A DNA stretch of 64,000 nt from an uncultured Oscillibacter sp. GTDB lineage: Bacteria; Bacillota; Clostridia; Oscillospirales; Oscillospiraceae. Under the pieces are notes generated by a model that saw only the letters and a list, made by a program, of their open reading frames with translations, made no database searches and had not been told where the DNA came from. The position numbers and the translations under genes are program-made. Location: positions 62,001-126,000 of the forward strand of contig NZ_CANTJS010000001.1 of NCBI RefSeq assembly GCF_947654275.1. The letters are read 5' to 3'. Shown piece by piece: positions 52,355 through 62,101 of this stretch; the first letter of the stretch is position 1; each line of letters opens with the position of its first letter.

Positions 52355-52383
52355 CCTATGAATCATAGAGCCGCCGGTTTTTC

Positions 52384-52411
52384 TTGATTTTTCAGAGAAA
52401 CGTCCTATAAT
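52384..52411 (+). promoter_or_regulatory. Promoter of the LtaS-like gene
   Basis: TTGATT (52384-52389), 16-base spacer, TATAAT (52406-52411). Transcription would begin near 52418, only about 8 bases before the first ATG. Confidence 0.7.
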
Positions 52412-52425
52412 AGAGGATATCGCCT

Positions 52426-54321
52426 ATGAAAGGATCTGCCGATTTGAAAGAACGCTATGTCAAGCTTAAGAAGCTCACTCTGCGCCAGACGTTTCTGGCG
52501 GCAGTGCTGCTGGCGGGAGCCGTCACGCTGCTGGTGCTCTGGTGCCAGCCCAACGCCTTCCGGGGAATGCTCTCCGGCCTGCTCCGCCAGCCCCTGCTGA
52601 TTGTCCTCAACGCCCTGCCCATTGGACTGCTGATTCTGGCGGGGACCTGCCTGTTCCGAAACGTATTTTACAGCGCCGCCCTGGTAAACCTGCTGGCGGG
52701 GACCCTGTCCATCGCCAACCGGGTCAAAATCGAGGTCCGGGACGAACCGGTGTTCCCCCGGGACTTCGCCCTGCTGAAGGAGGTGGGCAGCGCCCTGGGA
52801 ACTTATGACATCTCCTATCCCATGGTACAGATCACCGCCCTTCTTCTGGCCACCCTGATTCTGCTTCTGCTGGGCCGTCTGATTGGCTGCCGTCCTATCC
52901 CCCACCTGCGGGAACGCACGGGGCGGCTGCTGGGGGCCGCCGCCAGCCTGGCGGTGCTGGCGGGACTGATTCTGACCGTTTACGCGTCCGACGGCCTGTA
53001 TAATTCCTTTCAGGTGTCCAATCCCTACTATATTCCCTCGGTGTTCAACGAGCTGGGGTTTCCCTACAGCTTCTGCCATCAGTTCACCACCTATCCCATC
53101 GACCGGCCCGCCGGGTTCAGCAAGACGGAGGCCGCCCGCTGGGACGCCGCCGCCGCTCAGCCCGGCCAGGGTGCGCCGGTCAGCGTGGTGATGGTCATGA
53201 ACGAGGCCTTCTCCGACATCACCGATCAGCCGGTGTTCACCTACGGTCCGGAGGACGACCCCCTGCCCAATCTTCACGCCCTGCGGCGGGACCCCCACGC
53301 CATCAGCGGCCATATTGTGGTGCCCGGCTTCGCCGGGGGCACCGCCAACACGGAGTTCGACGTGCTGACGGGTATGCAGACCAACGCCCTGTCCGCCTCC
53401 GCCACCTCCGCCTTCCGGGTGGTAAACCGGGATTTGGACAGTCTTTTCCGGGTGTTTGCCGGAGAGGGGTATGAGACGTCCTTCTTTCACCCCGGCGACA
53501 ACTGGTTTTACAACCGGGAAAATGTCTACCGCTGGCTGGGGGCGGAGGAAACCCTGTTTGCCAATCAAATGGAGAACCTGGAGTACAAGGGCCGCTGGGT
53601 CACCGACAGCTATCTGGCGGACCTGATTGAAGAGGACTTCCAGTTGGCGGAGGGGACGCCCCTCTTCCATTTCACCACCACCATTCAAAACCACATGTCC
53701 TACACCGCCGACAAATACGGTCCGGACTACGTTTTTCCGCCTCTGGAGACTGCGGCGGAGCTGTCCGAGGAGGCGGAAACCCTTCTGCGGGTCTATGTGG
53801 AGGGGGCCCGGGACGCCGACGCCATGCTAGGCCGCCTCCGGAGCTATTTTGAGGCGCAGGAGGAACCGGTGGTGCTGGTTTTCTTCGGAGACCACCTGCC
53901 CTATCTGGGGGACCGCCAGCTGGCCTACCGGGAGCTGGGACTGGACGTGGGCCCGGCGGAGGAGGGGGGCGAGATGTCCCTGTCCTCCTACGAAACCCCC
54001 TATGTCATCTGGGCCAACGACGCGGCGGCGGAGGCCCTGGACTGGGCCCGGACCGTCCGGAGACTGGACCTGCCGGAGAACGGGACACTCTCCGCCAGCT
54101 TCCTGGGGGCCCTGGTGCTGGAGCTGACGGGCCGGGGCGAGGAAACGGCCTGGTTCGCCTTTCTCAACCAGCTCCGCCGGGAACTGCCGGTGGTGCAGAA
54201 AACGGCCTGCCTCCTCCCTGACGGCAGTGACGCCGGAGCGCTGAACGAGACGCAGACAGAGCTGCTTCAAAAATGGCGGCAGTGGAGCTATTACAAGCTC
54301 TGCTATAAGGAGATCGAATGA
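52426..54321 (+). CDS. LTA synthase-family sulfatase-fold phosphotransferase
   Basis: A 631-residue membrane enzyme with five N-terminal membrane segments (about 20-190) and an extracellular sulfatase-like domain. Metal and catalytic regions are VMVMNEAFSDIT, GFAGGTANTEFDVLTGM (with the nucleophilic Thr) and FFGDHLPYLGD. LtaS-type enzymes transfer glycerol phosphate from phosphatidylglycerol to a growing polymer. The ATG at 52426 is nearly leaderless. A TTG at 52444 has AAAGGA 9 bases upstream and may be the true start. The next gene overlaps by 4 bases. Confidence 0.87.
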   Translation: MKGSADLKERYVKLKKLTLRQTFLAAVLLAGAVTLLVLWCQPNAFRGMLSGLLRQPLLIVLNALPIGLLILAGTCLFRNVFYSAALVNLLAGTLSIANRVKIEVRDEPVFPRDFALLKEVGSALGTYDISYPMVQITALLLATLILLLLGRLIGCRPIPHLRERTGRLLGAAASLAVLAGLILTVYASDGLYNSFQVSNPYYIPSVFNELGFPYSFCHQFTTYPIDRPAGFSKTEAARWDAAAAQPGQGAPVSVVMVMNEAFSDITDQPVFTYGPEDDPLPNLHALRRDPHAISGHIVVPGFAGGTANTEFDVLTGMQTNALSASATSAFRVVNRDLDSLFRVFAGEGYETSFFHPGDNWFYNRENVYRWLGAEETLFANQMENLEYKGRWVTDSYLADLIEEDFQLAEGTPLFHFTTTIQNHMSYTADKYGPDYVFPPLETAAELSEEAETLLRVYVEGARDADAMLGRLRSYFEAQEEPVVLVFFGDHLPYLGDRQLAYRELGLDVGPAEEGGEMSLSSYETPYVIWANDAAAEALDWARTVRRLDLPENGTLSASFLGALVLELTGRGEETAWFAFLNQLRRELPVVQKTACLLPDGSDAGALNETQTELLQKWRQWSYYKLCYKEIE

Positions 54322-54830
54322 GGACCCAGAGCCGCCGGATGGCCTTTTGCGGCGTGCTGGTCAGTCTGGCTGCGGTTCTGCTGATTCTGTCCACCCCCTC
54401 CGCCGTTCTCTGCTCCCCCATTCTGGCCATGGTGGTGCTGCTGCCGGTGCGGCTGGAATACGGGACCCGGACCGCCGCCACCGCCTACGCCGCCGCGGCC
54501 CTTCTGGCCCTGCCTCTGGCGGTAAATCTGGAAGCGGCCCTGGTGTACCTGTTCTTCGGCTGGTATCCCATGCTCCGGCCCAGGATTGCCGCCCTGCCCT
54601 CCCAGCTTCTCCGGCTGGCGGTCCGGCTGGCCGTCTGCAATACCGCCATGCTCCTGCTCTACGGTCTGGTCTGGCGGCTGCTGGGCCTTCCGGCGGAGTC
54701 CGGCGGGCCTCTGTGGACCGCCCTGCTGCTGGTCCTGGGCAGTCTGGTATTCCTGCTGACGGACCGGGTGCTTGAGCGGATGGAACGGCTGTGGCGTCTC
54801 CGTCTGCGGAAGCGGTTCTTCCAGGCGTGA
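54318..54830 (+). CDS. Small membrane protein, ECF S-component-like
   Basis: A 170-residue very hydrophobic protein with about five membrane segments and a basic C-terminus (RLWRLRLRKRFFQA). Its layout is like vitamin-transporter S components or YybS-type proteins, but no substrate motif is clear. ATGA overlap with the LtaS-like gene. Its last 40 bases are repeated at 55096 as part of a local duplication. Confidence 0.6.
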   Translation: MRTQSRRMAFCGVLVSLAAVLLILSTPSAVLCSPILAMVVLLPVRLEYGTRTAATAYAAAALLALPLAVNLEAALVYLFFGWYPMLRPRIAALPSQLLRLAVRLAVCNTAMLLLYGLVWRLLGLPAESGGPLWTALLLVLGSLVFLLTDRVLERMERLWRLRLRKRFFQA

Positions 54831-54956
54831 CCGCCGCGGCGGAACGTGCTCCATCGGGGAACTCTTTGCGGGGCCGCTTGGGCGGCCCATCTCCCCGGAA
54901 ATACCGGAGCCTCCATTGCAAAATAGTAAACAGCAAAAAAATGAGGTGACCTTTCT

Positions 54957-55229
54957 ATGAAAACCGGATTGGTATTGGAGGGCGGAGCCCTGCGGACCAT
55001 CTTTTCCGCCGGGGTGTGCGACGCCTTTTTGGACGGCGGCCTGCCCCTGCCGGATTACACCGTAGGCGTCTCCGCCGGCATTGCCTACGGCGAGAGCTGT
55101 GGCGGCTCCGCCTGCGGAAGCGGTTCTTCCGGGCGTAACCGGTACGCAGGCAGGAGCCGCCGCCTTCGGCGGCCTGTCCCCCGGAAATACCGGGGTCTGA
55201 AAGACGGGACGGCCGGGCCGCCGTGCTGA
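54957..55229 (+). pseudogene. Truncated duplicate of the patatin gene
   Basis: The first 45 codons repeat the beginning of the intact gene at 55289 almost exactly, including the ribosome site AATGAGGTGACC and the GVSAG serine. After GIAYG the frame runs into a copy of the end of the previous gene and stops after 90 residues. The catalytic aspartate and the rest of the domain are missing. It can be translated but should be inactive. Confidence 0.85.
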
Positions 55230-55288
55230 ACCGTCCCTGTTCCGAACTGTGAGAAAAGCAAACAGCAAAAAAATGAGGTGACCTTTTT

Positions 55289-56146
55289 ATGAAAACCGGA
55301 TTGGTGTTGGAGGGCGGAGCCCTGCGGACCATCTTTTCCGCCGGGGTGTGCGACGCCTTTTTGGACGGCGGCCTGCCCCTGCCGGATTACACCGTAGGCG
55401 TCTCCGCCGGCATTGCCTATGGCGTCAGCTATCTGTCCCGGCAGAGCCGGCGGAATCTCCAGCTGATTACTCACTACGCCGGGGACCGCCGCTACATGGG
55501 CTGGCGGAACCTGGCAAATCCCAAAAACCGCAGCTATTTCGGGCTGAAATTCGCCTATGAGACCATTCCCAACGAGCTCATTCCCTTTGACTATGACACC
55601 TTCGAGGCCTATCCCGGCACCGTGGAGGCGGTGGTGACCAACCTGAACACCGGCCGTGCGGAATACCTGCCGGTTCCCCGGCGGGACTCCCCCAACCTGC
55701 TGCTGGAGGCCACCTGCGCCATCCCCCTGATGTTCCCCATCATCCGGGTGGACGGCCAGCCCTATCTGGACGGCGGCTGCGCCGACGCCATCCCCTGGAA
55801 ACGGGCCTTTGAGGCGGGCTGCGACCGGGTGGCGGTGGTGCTGACCCGGGAACGGGACTATCACAAACGGGGAGACGGCTCCCTCCGGGCCCTGGGCCGG
55901 GCCTTCCGGAAATACCCCGCCTTTATGGACACGCTTCGGGGCCGGTCGGAGCGGTACAACGCCTGCCGGGAAGAGCTGTTCGCCCTGGAACGGGAGGGCA
56001 AAGTCCTGGTCATCGCCCCGGAGGACACCCTGGGCTGTTCCCGTACGGAGAAAAACCTGGACATTCTCCGCGCGCTGTGGCAGGAGGGCTATTTTGCCGG
56101 ACGGCGGTCCCTGGGGGACCTCCGGCGCTTCTGGACAGAGGCGTAA
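55289..56146 (+). CDS. Patatin-like phospholipase
   Basis: A 285-residue patatin-domain acyl hydrolase. The oxyanion loop is EGGALR (8-13), the nucleophile S39 in GVSAG and the catalytic Asp in YLDGGCAD. It resembles the YjjU/RssA group. Substrate lipids are unknown and there is no signal peptide. It follows the duplicated fragment. Confidence 0.9.
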   Translation: MKTGLVLEGGALRTIFSAGVCDAFLDGGLPLPDYTVGVSAGIAYGVSYLSRQSRRNLQLITHYAGDRRYMGWRNLANPKNRSYFGLKFAYETIPNELIPFDYDTFEAYPGTVEAVVTNLNTGRAEYLPVPRRDSPNLLLEATCAIPLMFPIIRVDGQPYLDGGCADAIPWKRAFEAGCDRVAVVLTRERDYHKRGDGSLRALGRAFRKYPAFMDTLRGRSERYNACREELFALEREGKVLVIAPEDTLGCSRTEKNLDILRALWQEGYFAGRRSLGDLRRFWTEA

Positions 56147-56155
56147 GTCAAAAAA

Positions 56156-56196
56156 ACAAAAAACCGTGAGGACGTTTCCTTCGTCCTCACGGTTTT
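56156..56196. terminator. Bidirectional terminator
   Basis: AAACCGTGAGGACG / CGTCCTCACGGTTTT with A/T flanks, between the convergent patatin and DUF4015-type genes. Confidence 0.9.
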
Positions 56197-56209
56197 GTCT
56201 GATTGGCAC

Positions 56210-57262
56210 TCAGGCCTCCGGCGGGGCGGGCAGCACAAGCCGCGGACCCTTCAAATCCGGGTCGTCCGCCGCCAGCTCCGGCACAAACAGGGTATCCTCG
56301 CCGGCGGTCTTCACGGCTTCAGCCAGGACCTCCGCCCGGTCCGGCTCTGTCACGGCATAAACGCGGTCCACCAGCGGGGCCAGGTCCGCCAGCTTCTGGC
56401 CGGAAACCGGGTCATAGCCCGCGGTGATGACGGTCTCCGGCAGCTCCAGGGAGAGGGTCACGCCCTCATAAGGCTCCAGAGCCGCCTTGAGCTCTGTCAG
56501 CAGCAGCCTGAGATTGTCCTCCAGGGGGCCGTCTCCGTTGTAGTCAATCTTGTTGATCTTCCCCTCTGTGGGATAGCTCAGGTCCGTCAACAGAATCTCG
56601 TCAAAGCCCAGCGCCGCGATTTCGCCCACCAGGCCGCAGAGATACTCCCGGGCGGCGGGCTTGGTGGGGTCCAGCCACTGGCTGTTGTTCCCGTCGTAGA
56701 AGATATAGCCGCCGGTATTCCGCAGGGCCAGGTTCCGAACGTTGGAATTGGCCGTCCGGGGGTCGTGGAGGCAGGAGAACCGGGCTACAGCGGCCACGTC
56801 CTCCCGTCCGGTGAGGGCGGCCAGAGCGGCGGCGGTGTCCGCCTGGGTCCGCACCCCGCCGGAAACCCCGTGCGCCGCGTCAAAGTACAGGCTCCCGGCG
56901 GTATCCTTCAGCGTCACACAGACGGCGTCGCAGGCCTGTCCCTGTGCCGCCTCCCAGAGCTCCATGGTCAGCGGCGCCGCGGAGAGGGACAGCGTCAGAG
57001 AGGAGGGCGGAGCCTCCGGCTCCTGAATCACCAGCTCCACCTGCGGCGGCTCCTCCGGCGGCGTGCCGGCGTCCGGGGCGGCGATGTCCTCCTGCCAGGG
57101 CAGGTCCAGCCGGTAGCGGCCGTCGTCGCCATAGACAAGGTTCTGCTGAATATAGATTACGGCGGCGGCAGCCAGAATCACCAGAACCAGAAATACCGCC
57201 AGAATGATTTTCAGCTTGGGCTCCCGGCCCCGGTAGCTGCTGTAGCCTTTGGCTCCCGCCAT
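56210..57262 (-). CDS. Putative DUF4015-type glycoside hydrolase, membrane-anchored
   Basis: A 350-residue protein with a basic N-terminus and one membrane segment (about 18-38, IILAVFLVLVILAAAAVIYI). An acidic/Pro linker and a TIM-barrel-like domain follow. The text ARFSCLHDP, GGYIFYDGNNSQWLDPTKPAAREYLCG and GFDEILLTDLSYPTEG is typical of the DUF4015 (putative glycoside hydrolase) family. Enzymatic activity is not established for this family. It lies 39 bases after rpiB. Confidence 0.8.
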   Translation of the reverse strand: MAGAKGYSSYRGREPKLKIILAVFLVLVILAAAAVIYIQQNLVYGDDGRYRLDLPWQEDIAAPDAGTPPEEPPQVELVIQEPEAPPSSLTLSLSAAPLTMELWEAAQGQACDAVCVTLKDTAGSLYFDAAHGVSGGVRTQADTAAALAALTGREDVAAVARFSCLHDPRTANSNVRNLALRNTGGYIFYDGNNSQWLDPTKPAAREYLCGLVGEIAALGFDEILLTDLSYPTEGKINKIDYNGDGPLEDNLRLLLTELKAALEPYEGVTLSLELPETVITAGYDPVSGQKLADLAPLVDRVYAVTEPDRAEVLAEAVKTAGEDTLFVPELAADDPDLKGPRLVLPAPPEA

Positions 57263-57301
57263 CTCCGCACCTCTTTTCTATAAAACCGCGCCTCTCCGGG
57301 T

Positions 57302-57739
57302 TCAGCCCTCCAGGGCCATCATCTTATCCACCCGCCGGGCGTGGCGTCCGCCCTCAAACTCGGTGGAGAGGAAAACCTCCACCATCCGCTCCGCCATGTT
57401 GGGCCCGGTGAAGCCCGCGCCAATGGCCATCATGTTGGCGTCGTTGTGCCGGCGGGTCATCTCCGCCTGAAGGCAGTCGGCGCAGTGGGCGCAGCGGACG
57501 CCCCTGACCTTGTTGGCCGCGATGGAGATGCCGATGCCGGTGGTGCAGATGACGATGCCCCTCTCACAGCTGCCCTCCGCCACGGCCCGGGCGGCGGCAG
57601 CGCCGAAATCGGGATAGTCGCAGCTCTCCGTAGAGAAGCAGCCAAAGTCCTCATAGGTATGGCCCAGACGCTCCAGAACCTGAATGACGTGCTGTTTCAG
57701 GGCATAGCCGCCGTGGTCGCAGCCTAACGCAATTTTCAT
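57302..57739 (-). CDS. rpiB: Ribose-5-phosphate isomerase B
   Basis: A 145-residue RpiB/LacAB-type isomerase interconverting ribose 5-phosphate and ribulose 5-phosphate. Visible are GCDHGGYALK, YPDFGAAAARAV, the catalytic-Cys region GIVICTTGIGISIAANK and RRHNDANMMAIGAG. The start at 57739 is where homology begins; AGGAAATCC precedes it. Confidence 0.93.
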   Translation of the reverse strand: MKIALGCDHGGYALKQHVIQVLERLGHTYEDFGCFSTESCDYPDFGAAAARAVAEGSCERGIVICTTGIGISIAANKVRGVRCAHCADCLQAEMTRRHNDANMMAIGAGFTGPNMAERMVEVFLSTEFEGGRHARRVDKMMALEG

Positions 57740-57866
57740 GGTGGATTTCCTCCCAGTCTTCTCAGATTTGATATGTTTTATGTCAGGCCGCCCGACACCC
57801 CCGACATGCCGGAGGGCCCGCGTCCAAAACCCGCGGGGCTTTCTTTCTCTCCGGCTTTCCGCCTCT

Positions 57867-57895
57867 ATTGTACTCCAGACGAAGAAAAAAATCAA
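57867..57895 (-). promoter_or_regulatory. Promoter of rpiB
   Basis: Minus-strand TTGATT (57895-57890), 17-base spacer, TACAAT (57872-57867); leader about 120 bases. Confidence 0.65.
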
Positions 57896-57931
57896 TATGA
57901 ACCCTCAGCGGGGAGCGCCCATCTGCGTATT

Positions 57932-58054
57932 TTATAGCCAGTTTTACCCGTCAGCGGCTCTGTTGCTGCTTGAAGATCGGTATCTGCCGATTTTCAACTG
58001 TGCTGATTATACCGGCAGAACACCATGTGGGGCCTGGTCCCCTGACCAGGCCAT
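57932..58054. repeat. Composite repeat, module B plus right arm of module A
   Basis: Module B (57932-58011) matches 22988-23079 with a small deletion near its left end. It is followed by CGGCAGAACACC and the 28-base arm at 58027-58054, which matches 23096-23123 nearly base for base. The left arm of module A is missing. No gene lies in 57896-58098. Confidence 0.85.
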
Positions 58055-58098
58055 TTCCCCGGGAGGGCCGGCAAGGGAGGCGCTCCGGGGGGCCCGGC

Positions 58099-58917
58099 TC
58101 AGAGCTCATGCCACACCGGCATCCGCTTCTCAAAGGTGCAGAAGCGCCGGAAACCGCACTGGCGCAGCAGCTCCTGCCGCTCCCGAATGGCGCAGCCCAC
58201 GAACTCCGTCGTGTGGGCGTCGCTGCCCAGTGTGACGATTTCGCCGCCCAATTCCCGGTACATCCGCAGCCACTTGCCGTCGGGCAGGGGGGTGTTGCCC
58301 CGGTTGGTGTTCACCTCAATGCCGCAGCCGTTTTGGATGAGGATGCGGAAAATCTCTCCGATCTCCGCCTCATAGCCGTCAAAGCTCATGTGAAAGCCCT
58401 GATTCTCGTTGAGATAGCGCAGCGGCAGGGTCAGGTGTCCCAGCACGTCGAAGCCGCCCCACTCCGCGTTCCGCCGGACCAGCTCCAGATAGTCCCGGAT
58501 GCCCCGGTGGGCCTCCGCCTCATCCTTCGGATGAAAGAAATAGAGGTCGATCATCTGAAAGGCCGGAGACAGGATGTGCGTGGACCCGATGATGAAATCC
58601 AGCTCCGGGGCCTCCGACAGAAGTGCCTCCGTCCGGGACAGGTCCAGGCAGGCCTCACCCAGCTCAATGCCTAGCCGGACCCGGATGCGGTCCCCCAGGG
58701 CGGCCCGGGCCGCCTGATACTCCCGGAACAGGGCGTCCCAGTCATAGCTGAGAATGGGGTCCCGGCCATTCCAGGCCACAGGCTCCACATGGTCGGTAAA
58801 GCAGATTTCCCGGAGTCCCGCCGCCAGGGCGGCCTCCGCCATGTCCGTCATGGACACAGAGGCGTCGGGAGAGATGCGGGAATGGGTATGGCAGTCAGCC
58901 AGATACACGGGCCTCAC
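58099..58917 (-). CDS. PHP-domain phosphatase (HisJ-like)
   Basis: A 272-residue PHP metallophosphatase of the histidinol-phosphatase type. Metal motifs are DCHTHS, FTDHVEP, GIELGE, GSTHIL, GHLTLP and GSDAH. No other his gene is in the window. The gene overlaps dnaJ by 4 bases at the end of the heat-shock operon, so its substrate may be something else. Confidence 0.87.
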   Translation of the reverse strand: MRPVYLADCHTHSRISPDASVSMTDMAEAALAAGLREICFTDHVEPVAWNGRDPILSYDWDALFREYQAARAALGDRIRVRLGIELGEACLDLSRTEALLSEAPELDFIIGSTHILSPAFQMIDLYFFHPKDEAEAHRGIRDYLELVRRNAEWGGFDVLGHLTLPLRYLNENQGFHMSFDGYEAEIGEIFRILIQNGCGIEVNTNRGNTPLPDGKWLRMYRELGGEIVTLGSDAHTTEFVGCAIRERQELLRQCGFRRFCTFEKRMPVWHEL

Positions 58918-60047
58918 CTCTTTTTCTTGTTCTTGCCGAAGAAGCCCTTCCGTTCCTGATAGTTGTCGTCCCCCATGGTTTCAGCGAACTTTTTCAGGGC
59001 CTCCTTCTGCTCGTGGTTCAGGTTCCGGGGCGTCTCGATGTAGACGGTGACATACTGGTCTCCCCGGCCCCGGCCATTGAGGGAGGGAATGCCCTTCCCC
59101 TTGAGCCGGAAGGTGGAGCCGCTCTGAGTGCCCTCCGGCAGGTCGTATTTCACCTTGCCGTCGATGGTGGGAATCTCCAGCTCCGCCCCCAGCACCGCCT
59201 GGGCAAAGGTGATGGGCGCCTCGCAGAGGACAGAGGTGCCCTCCCGCCGGAACAGCTCGTGGGGCCGGACGGTAATGGTAATCAGCAGGTCGCCGGCGGG
59301 ACCGCCGTTTTTGCCGGCGCTGCCCTGACCCCGGATGGAAATGGTCTGGCCGTTGTCGATGCCCGCAGGCACGCTGGCCTGGATGGTCTTCCGCTTCCGG
59401 ACGAAGCCCGAGCCCCGGCAGTCCTTGCAGGGCTGGCGGATAATCCGGCCCTTGCCGCCGCAGTCGGGGCAGGCGGAGGAGGTGGCAAACACGCCCATGG
59501 GGGTCTGCCGGCGCACCTGAACCGTGCCGGTGCCCCGGCACTTGGAGCAGGTCTCCGGCGCGGTGCCGGAGGCGCAGCCGCTGCCCTGGCAGGTGGGGCA
59601 GGCCTCCGAACGCTCGATGGTGACGGCCTTCTCACAGCCGAAGGCGGCTTCCTCAAAGTCAATGGTCAGGGAAATGCGGATGCTCTCCCCCCGCTGGGGG
59701 GCGTTGGGGTTGCTCCGCCGGCCGCCGCCGAAGCCGCCGCCGAAAAAGCTGCCGAAGATATCTCCCAGGTCTCCGAAGTCAAAGCCGCCGTCAAACCCGC
59801 CGCCGCCTCCGAAGCTCGGGTCCACCCCGGCGTGGCCGAACTGGTCATACCGGGCCTTTTTATCCGAGTCGGACAGAACCTCATAGGCCTCGTTGACCTC
59901 CTTGAACCGGGCCTCCGCCTCCTTGTCGCCGGGATGGAGGTCCGGGTGGGTCTCCTTGGCCTTTCTGCGGTAGGCCTTTTTAATTTCGTCCTCAGAAGCG
60001 CCCTTGGAAAGGCCAAGGACCTCGTAATAGTCTCGTTTATCAGCCAT
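58914..60047 (-). CDS. dnaJ: Chaperone DnaJ
   Basis: This co-chaperone stimulates the DnaK ATPase. The 377-residue type I DnaJ has a J domain with HPD (34-36), a Gly/Phe-rich linker, and four zinc motifs ([32 protein letters not shown]). A C-terminal substrate-binding region follows. It is separated from dnaK by a gap with a long hairpin and a TTAGGAA repeat. Confidence 0.97.
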   Translation of the reverse strand: MADKRDYYEVLGLSKGASEDEIKKAYRRKAKETHPDLHPGDKEAEARFKEVNEAYEVLSDSDKKARYDQFGHAGVDPSFGGGGGFDGGFDFGDLGDIFGSFFGGGFGGGRRSNPNAPQRGESIRISLTIDFEEAAFGCEKAVTIERSEACPTCQGSGCASGTAPETCSKCRGTGTVQVRRQTPMGVFATSSACPDCGGKGRIIRQPCKDCRGSGFVRKRKTIQASVPAGIDNGQTISIRGQGSAGKNGGPAGDLLITITVRPHELFRREGTSVLCEAPITFAQAVLGAELEIPTIDGKVKYDLPEGTQSGSTFRLKGKGIPSLNGRGRGDQYVTVYIETPRNLNHEQKEALKKFAETMGDDNYQERKGFFGKNKKKR

Positions 60048-60062
60048 ATTGCCTCCTGAACA

Positions 60063-60140
60063 GTTAGGAATTAGGACTTAGGACTTAGGAATTGCCGGTC
60101 CCGGGAGAATTCCTAATTCCTCATTCCTAATTTCTAATTC
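60063..60140. repeat. TTAGGAA-heptamer hairpin between dnaK and dnaJ
   Basis: The left arm 60063-60093 is four imperfect heptamers (ttaggaa/ttaggac). The right arm 60108-60140 is the reverse complement type (aattcctaattcctcattcc). The arms are separated by a short GC loop. Same family as 3224-3430 and 62102-62180. Confidence 0.85.
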
Positions 60141-60152
60141 ATTCCACAGCGC

Positions 60153-60198
60153 CATTCAATGGGGCGGGGAATGTTTCCGTTCCCCGTCCCATTGAATG
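60153..60198 (-). terminator. Long hairpin after dnaK
   Basis: CATTCAATGGGGCGGGGA and TCCCCGTCCCATTGAATG pair over 18 bp with one mismatch, around a 10-base loop, 11 bases after the dnaK stop. There is no T run, so it may be a leaky terminator or an mRNA-stabilising or processing stem. Confidence 0.7.
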
Positions 60199-60209
60199 TA
60201 TCTCTTCAC

Positions 60210-62045
60210 TTATTTGTTCTGATCGTCGTCGTCCACAACCTTGTAGTCCGCGTCGTAATACTGTCCCTGCTGGGCGGCTCCGGCGTCGGGGCCGGGCTGT
60301 GCGCCCTGGGGATTGGCCTGCTGATAGAGCTTTTCGCTGACAGCGAAGAACGCCTGCTGAAGGGCCTCGGTGTCCGCCTTGATGGCGGCGGCATCCTGCC
60401 CCTTCAGGGTCTCCTTCAGCTTGTCTACGCAGGACTGAACCTTGGCCCGGTCGTCGGCGGGAATCTTGTCGCCCATCTCCGCCAGGGTCTTCTCACTCTG
60501 ATAGACCATCTGGTCCGCCTGGTTCCGGGTCTCCACTTCCTCTTTCAGCTTCTTGTCCTGGGCGGCATACTGCTCGGCTTCCTTCACGGCTCTGTCGATG
60601 TCCTCCTTGCTCATGTTGGAGGAGGAGGTGATGGTAATGTGCTGCTCCTGGCCGGTGCCCAGGTCCTTGGCGGAAACCTCTACGATGCCGTTGGCGTCAA
60701 TGTTGAAGGTAACCTCAATCTGCGGCACGCCCCGGCGGGCCGGCGCAATGCCGTCCAGGTGGAAGCGGCCCAGGGACTTGTTGGCGGCTGCCATCTCCCG
60801 TTCGCCCTGGAGGACGTTGACCTCCACGCTGGTCTGGTTGTCGGCGGCGGTGGAGAAGACCTGGCTCTTTTTCACGGGGATGGTGGTATTGCGGTCAATG
60901 AGCTTGGTGCACACGCCGCCGTAGGTCTCGATGCCCAGGGACAGGGGGGTCACGTCCAGCAGCAGCAGGTCCTTCACGTCGCCGGTGAGAACGCCGGCCT
61001 GAAGGGCCGCGCCCATGGCCACGCACTCGTCGGGGTTGATGCCCTTGAAGGGGTCGGAGCCGGTGAAGCTCTTCACGGCGTCCTGGACGGCGGGGATGCG
61101 GCTGGAGCCGCCCACCAGCAGAACCTTGGAGAGATCGGAGGGCTTGAGGCCCGCGTCGCTCATGGCCTGGCGCACGGGACCCATGGTGGCGTCCACCAGA
61201 TGGGCGGTAAGCTCGTTGAACTTGGCCCGGGAGAGGGTCATGTCCAGGTGCTTGGGGCCGTTGGCGTCCGCGGTGATATAGGGCAGGTTGATATTGGAGG
61301 TGGTGACGCCGGAGAGCTCAATCTTGGCCTTTTCGGCGGCCTCCTTCAGCCGCTGCATGGCTACCTTGTCGCCGGAGAGGTCCACGCCGTCGGTGCGCTT
61401 GAACTCGGCCACCAACCATTTCATGACGCACTCGTCGAAGTCGTCGCCGCCCAGACGGTTGTTGCCGGCGGTGGCCAGAACCTGGATGAAGCCGTCGTCA
61501 ATGTCCAGAATGGACACATCGAAGGTGCCGCCGCCCAGGTCATAGACCATGATCTTCTGAGCCTGCTCCTTATCCACGCCATAGGCCAGAGCCGCGGCGG
61601 TGGGCTCGTTGACGATGCGCTTCACGTCCAGCCCGGCGATTTTTCCCGCGTCCTTCGTGGCCTGGCGCTGGGAGTCGGTGAAGTAGGCGGGGACGGTGAT
61701 GACCGCCTCGGTGACGGGACCGCCCAGATAGCTCTCGGCGTCCGCCTTGAGCTTCTGGAGAATCATGGCGCTGATCTCCTGGGGGGTGTAGTTTTTGCCG
61801 TCGATGGCGGTTTTGTGGTCGGAGCCCATTTCCCGTTTGATGGAGGAAATGGTCCGGTCCGGATTGGTAATGGCCTGGCGCTTGGCCACCTGGCCTACCA
61901 TCCGCTCGCCGGTCTTGGAGAAGGCCACCACAGAGGGCGTGGTACGGTTGCCCTCGGCGTTGGCGATGACCACTGCCTCGCCGCCTTCCATCACGGCCAC
62001 GCAGGAGTTGGTGGTTCCCAAATCAATACCGATTACTTTAGACAT
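60210..62045 (-). CDS. dnaK: Chaperone DnaK (Hsp70)
   Basis: ATP-dependent protein-folding chaperone. The 611-residue protein has the ATPase signatures [35 protein letters not shown] and [14 protein letters not shown]. The substrate-binding domain starts at [17 protein letters not shown], and the disordered tail is Gln/Gly-rich and ends VVDDDDQNK. Length is normal for Firmicutes. Confidence 0.98.
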   Translation of the reverse strand: MSKVIGIDLGTTNSCVAVMEGGEAVVIANAEGNRTTPSVVAFSKTGERMVGQVAKRQAITNPDRTISSIKREMGSDHKTAIDGKNYTPQEISAMILQKLKADAESYLGGPVTEAVITVPAYFTDSQRQATKDAGKIAGLDVKRIVNEPTAAALAYGVDKEQAQKIMVYDLGGGTFDVSILDIDDGFIQVLATAGNNRLGGDDFDECVMKWLVAEFKRTDGVDLSGDKVAMQRLKEAAEKAKIELSGVTTSNINLPYITADANGPKHLDMTLSRAKFNELTAHLVDATMGPVRQAMSDAGLKPSDLSKVLLVGGSSRIPAVQDAVKSFTGSDPFKGINPDECVAMGAALQAGVLTGDVKDLLLLDVTPLSLGIETYGGVCTKLIDRNTTIPVKKSQVFSTAADNQTSVEVNVLQGEREMAAANKSLGRFHLDGIAPARRGVPQIEVTFNIDANGIVEVSAKDLGTGQEQHITITSSSNMSKEDIDRAVKEAEQYAAQDKKLKEEVETRNQADQMVYQSEKTLAEMGDKIPADDRAKVQSCVDKLKETLKGQDAAAIKADTEALQQAFFAVSEKLYQQANPQGAQPGPDAGAAQQGQYYDADYKVVDDDDQNK

Positions 62046-62101
62046 AATGATTGCCTCCTATATTCGTATAAATAATGATTGATTTTGCAGGATATTCTGT
62101 C

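Noticed and set aside
60153-60198. Hairpin after dnaK read as a full terminator
   Set aside because: No T run and dnaJ follows in the same direction; a leaky or processing role fits better.
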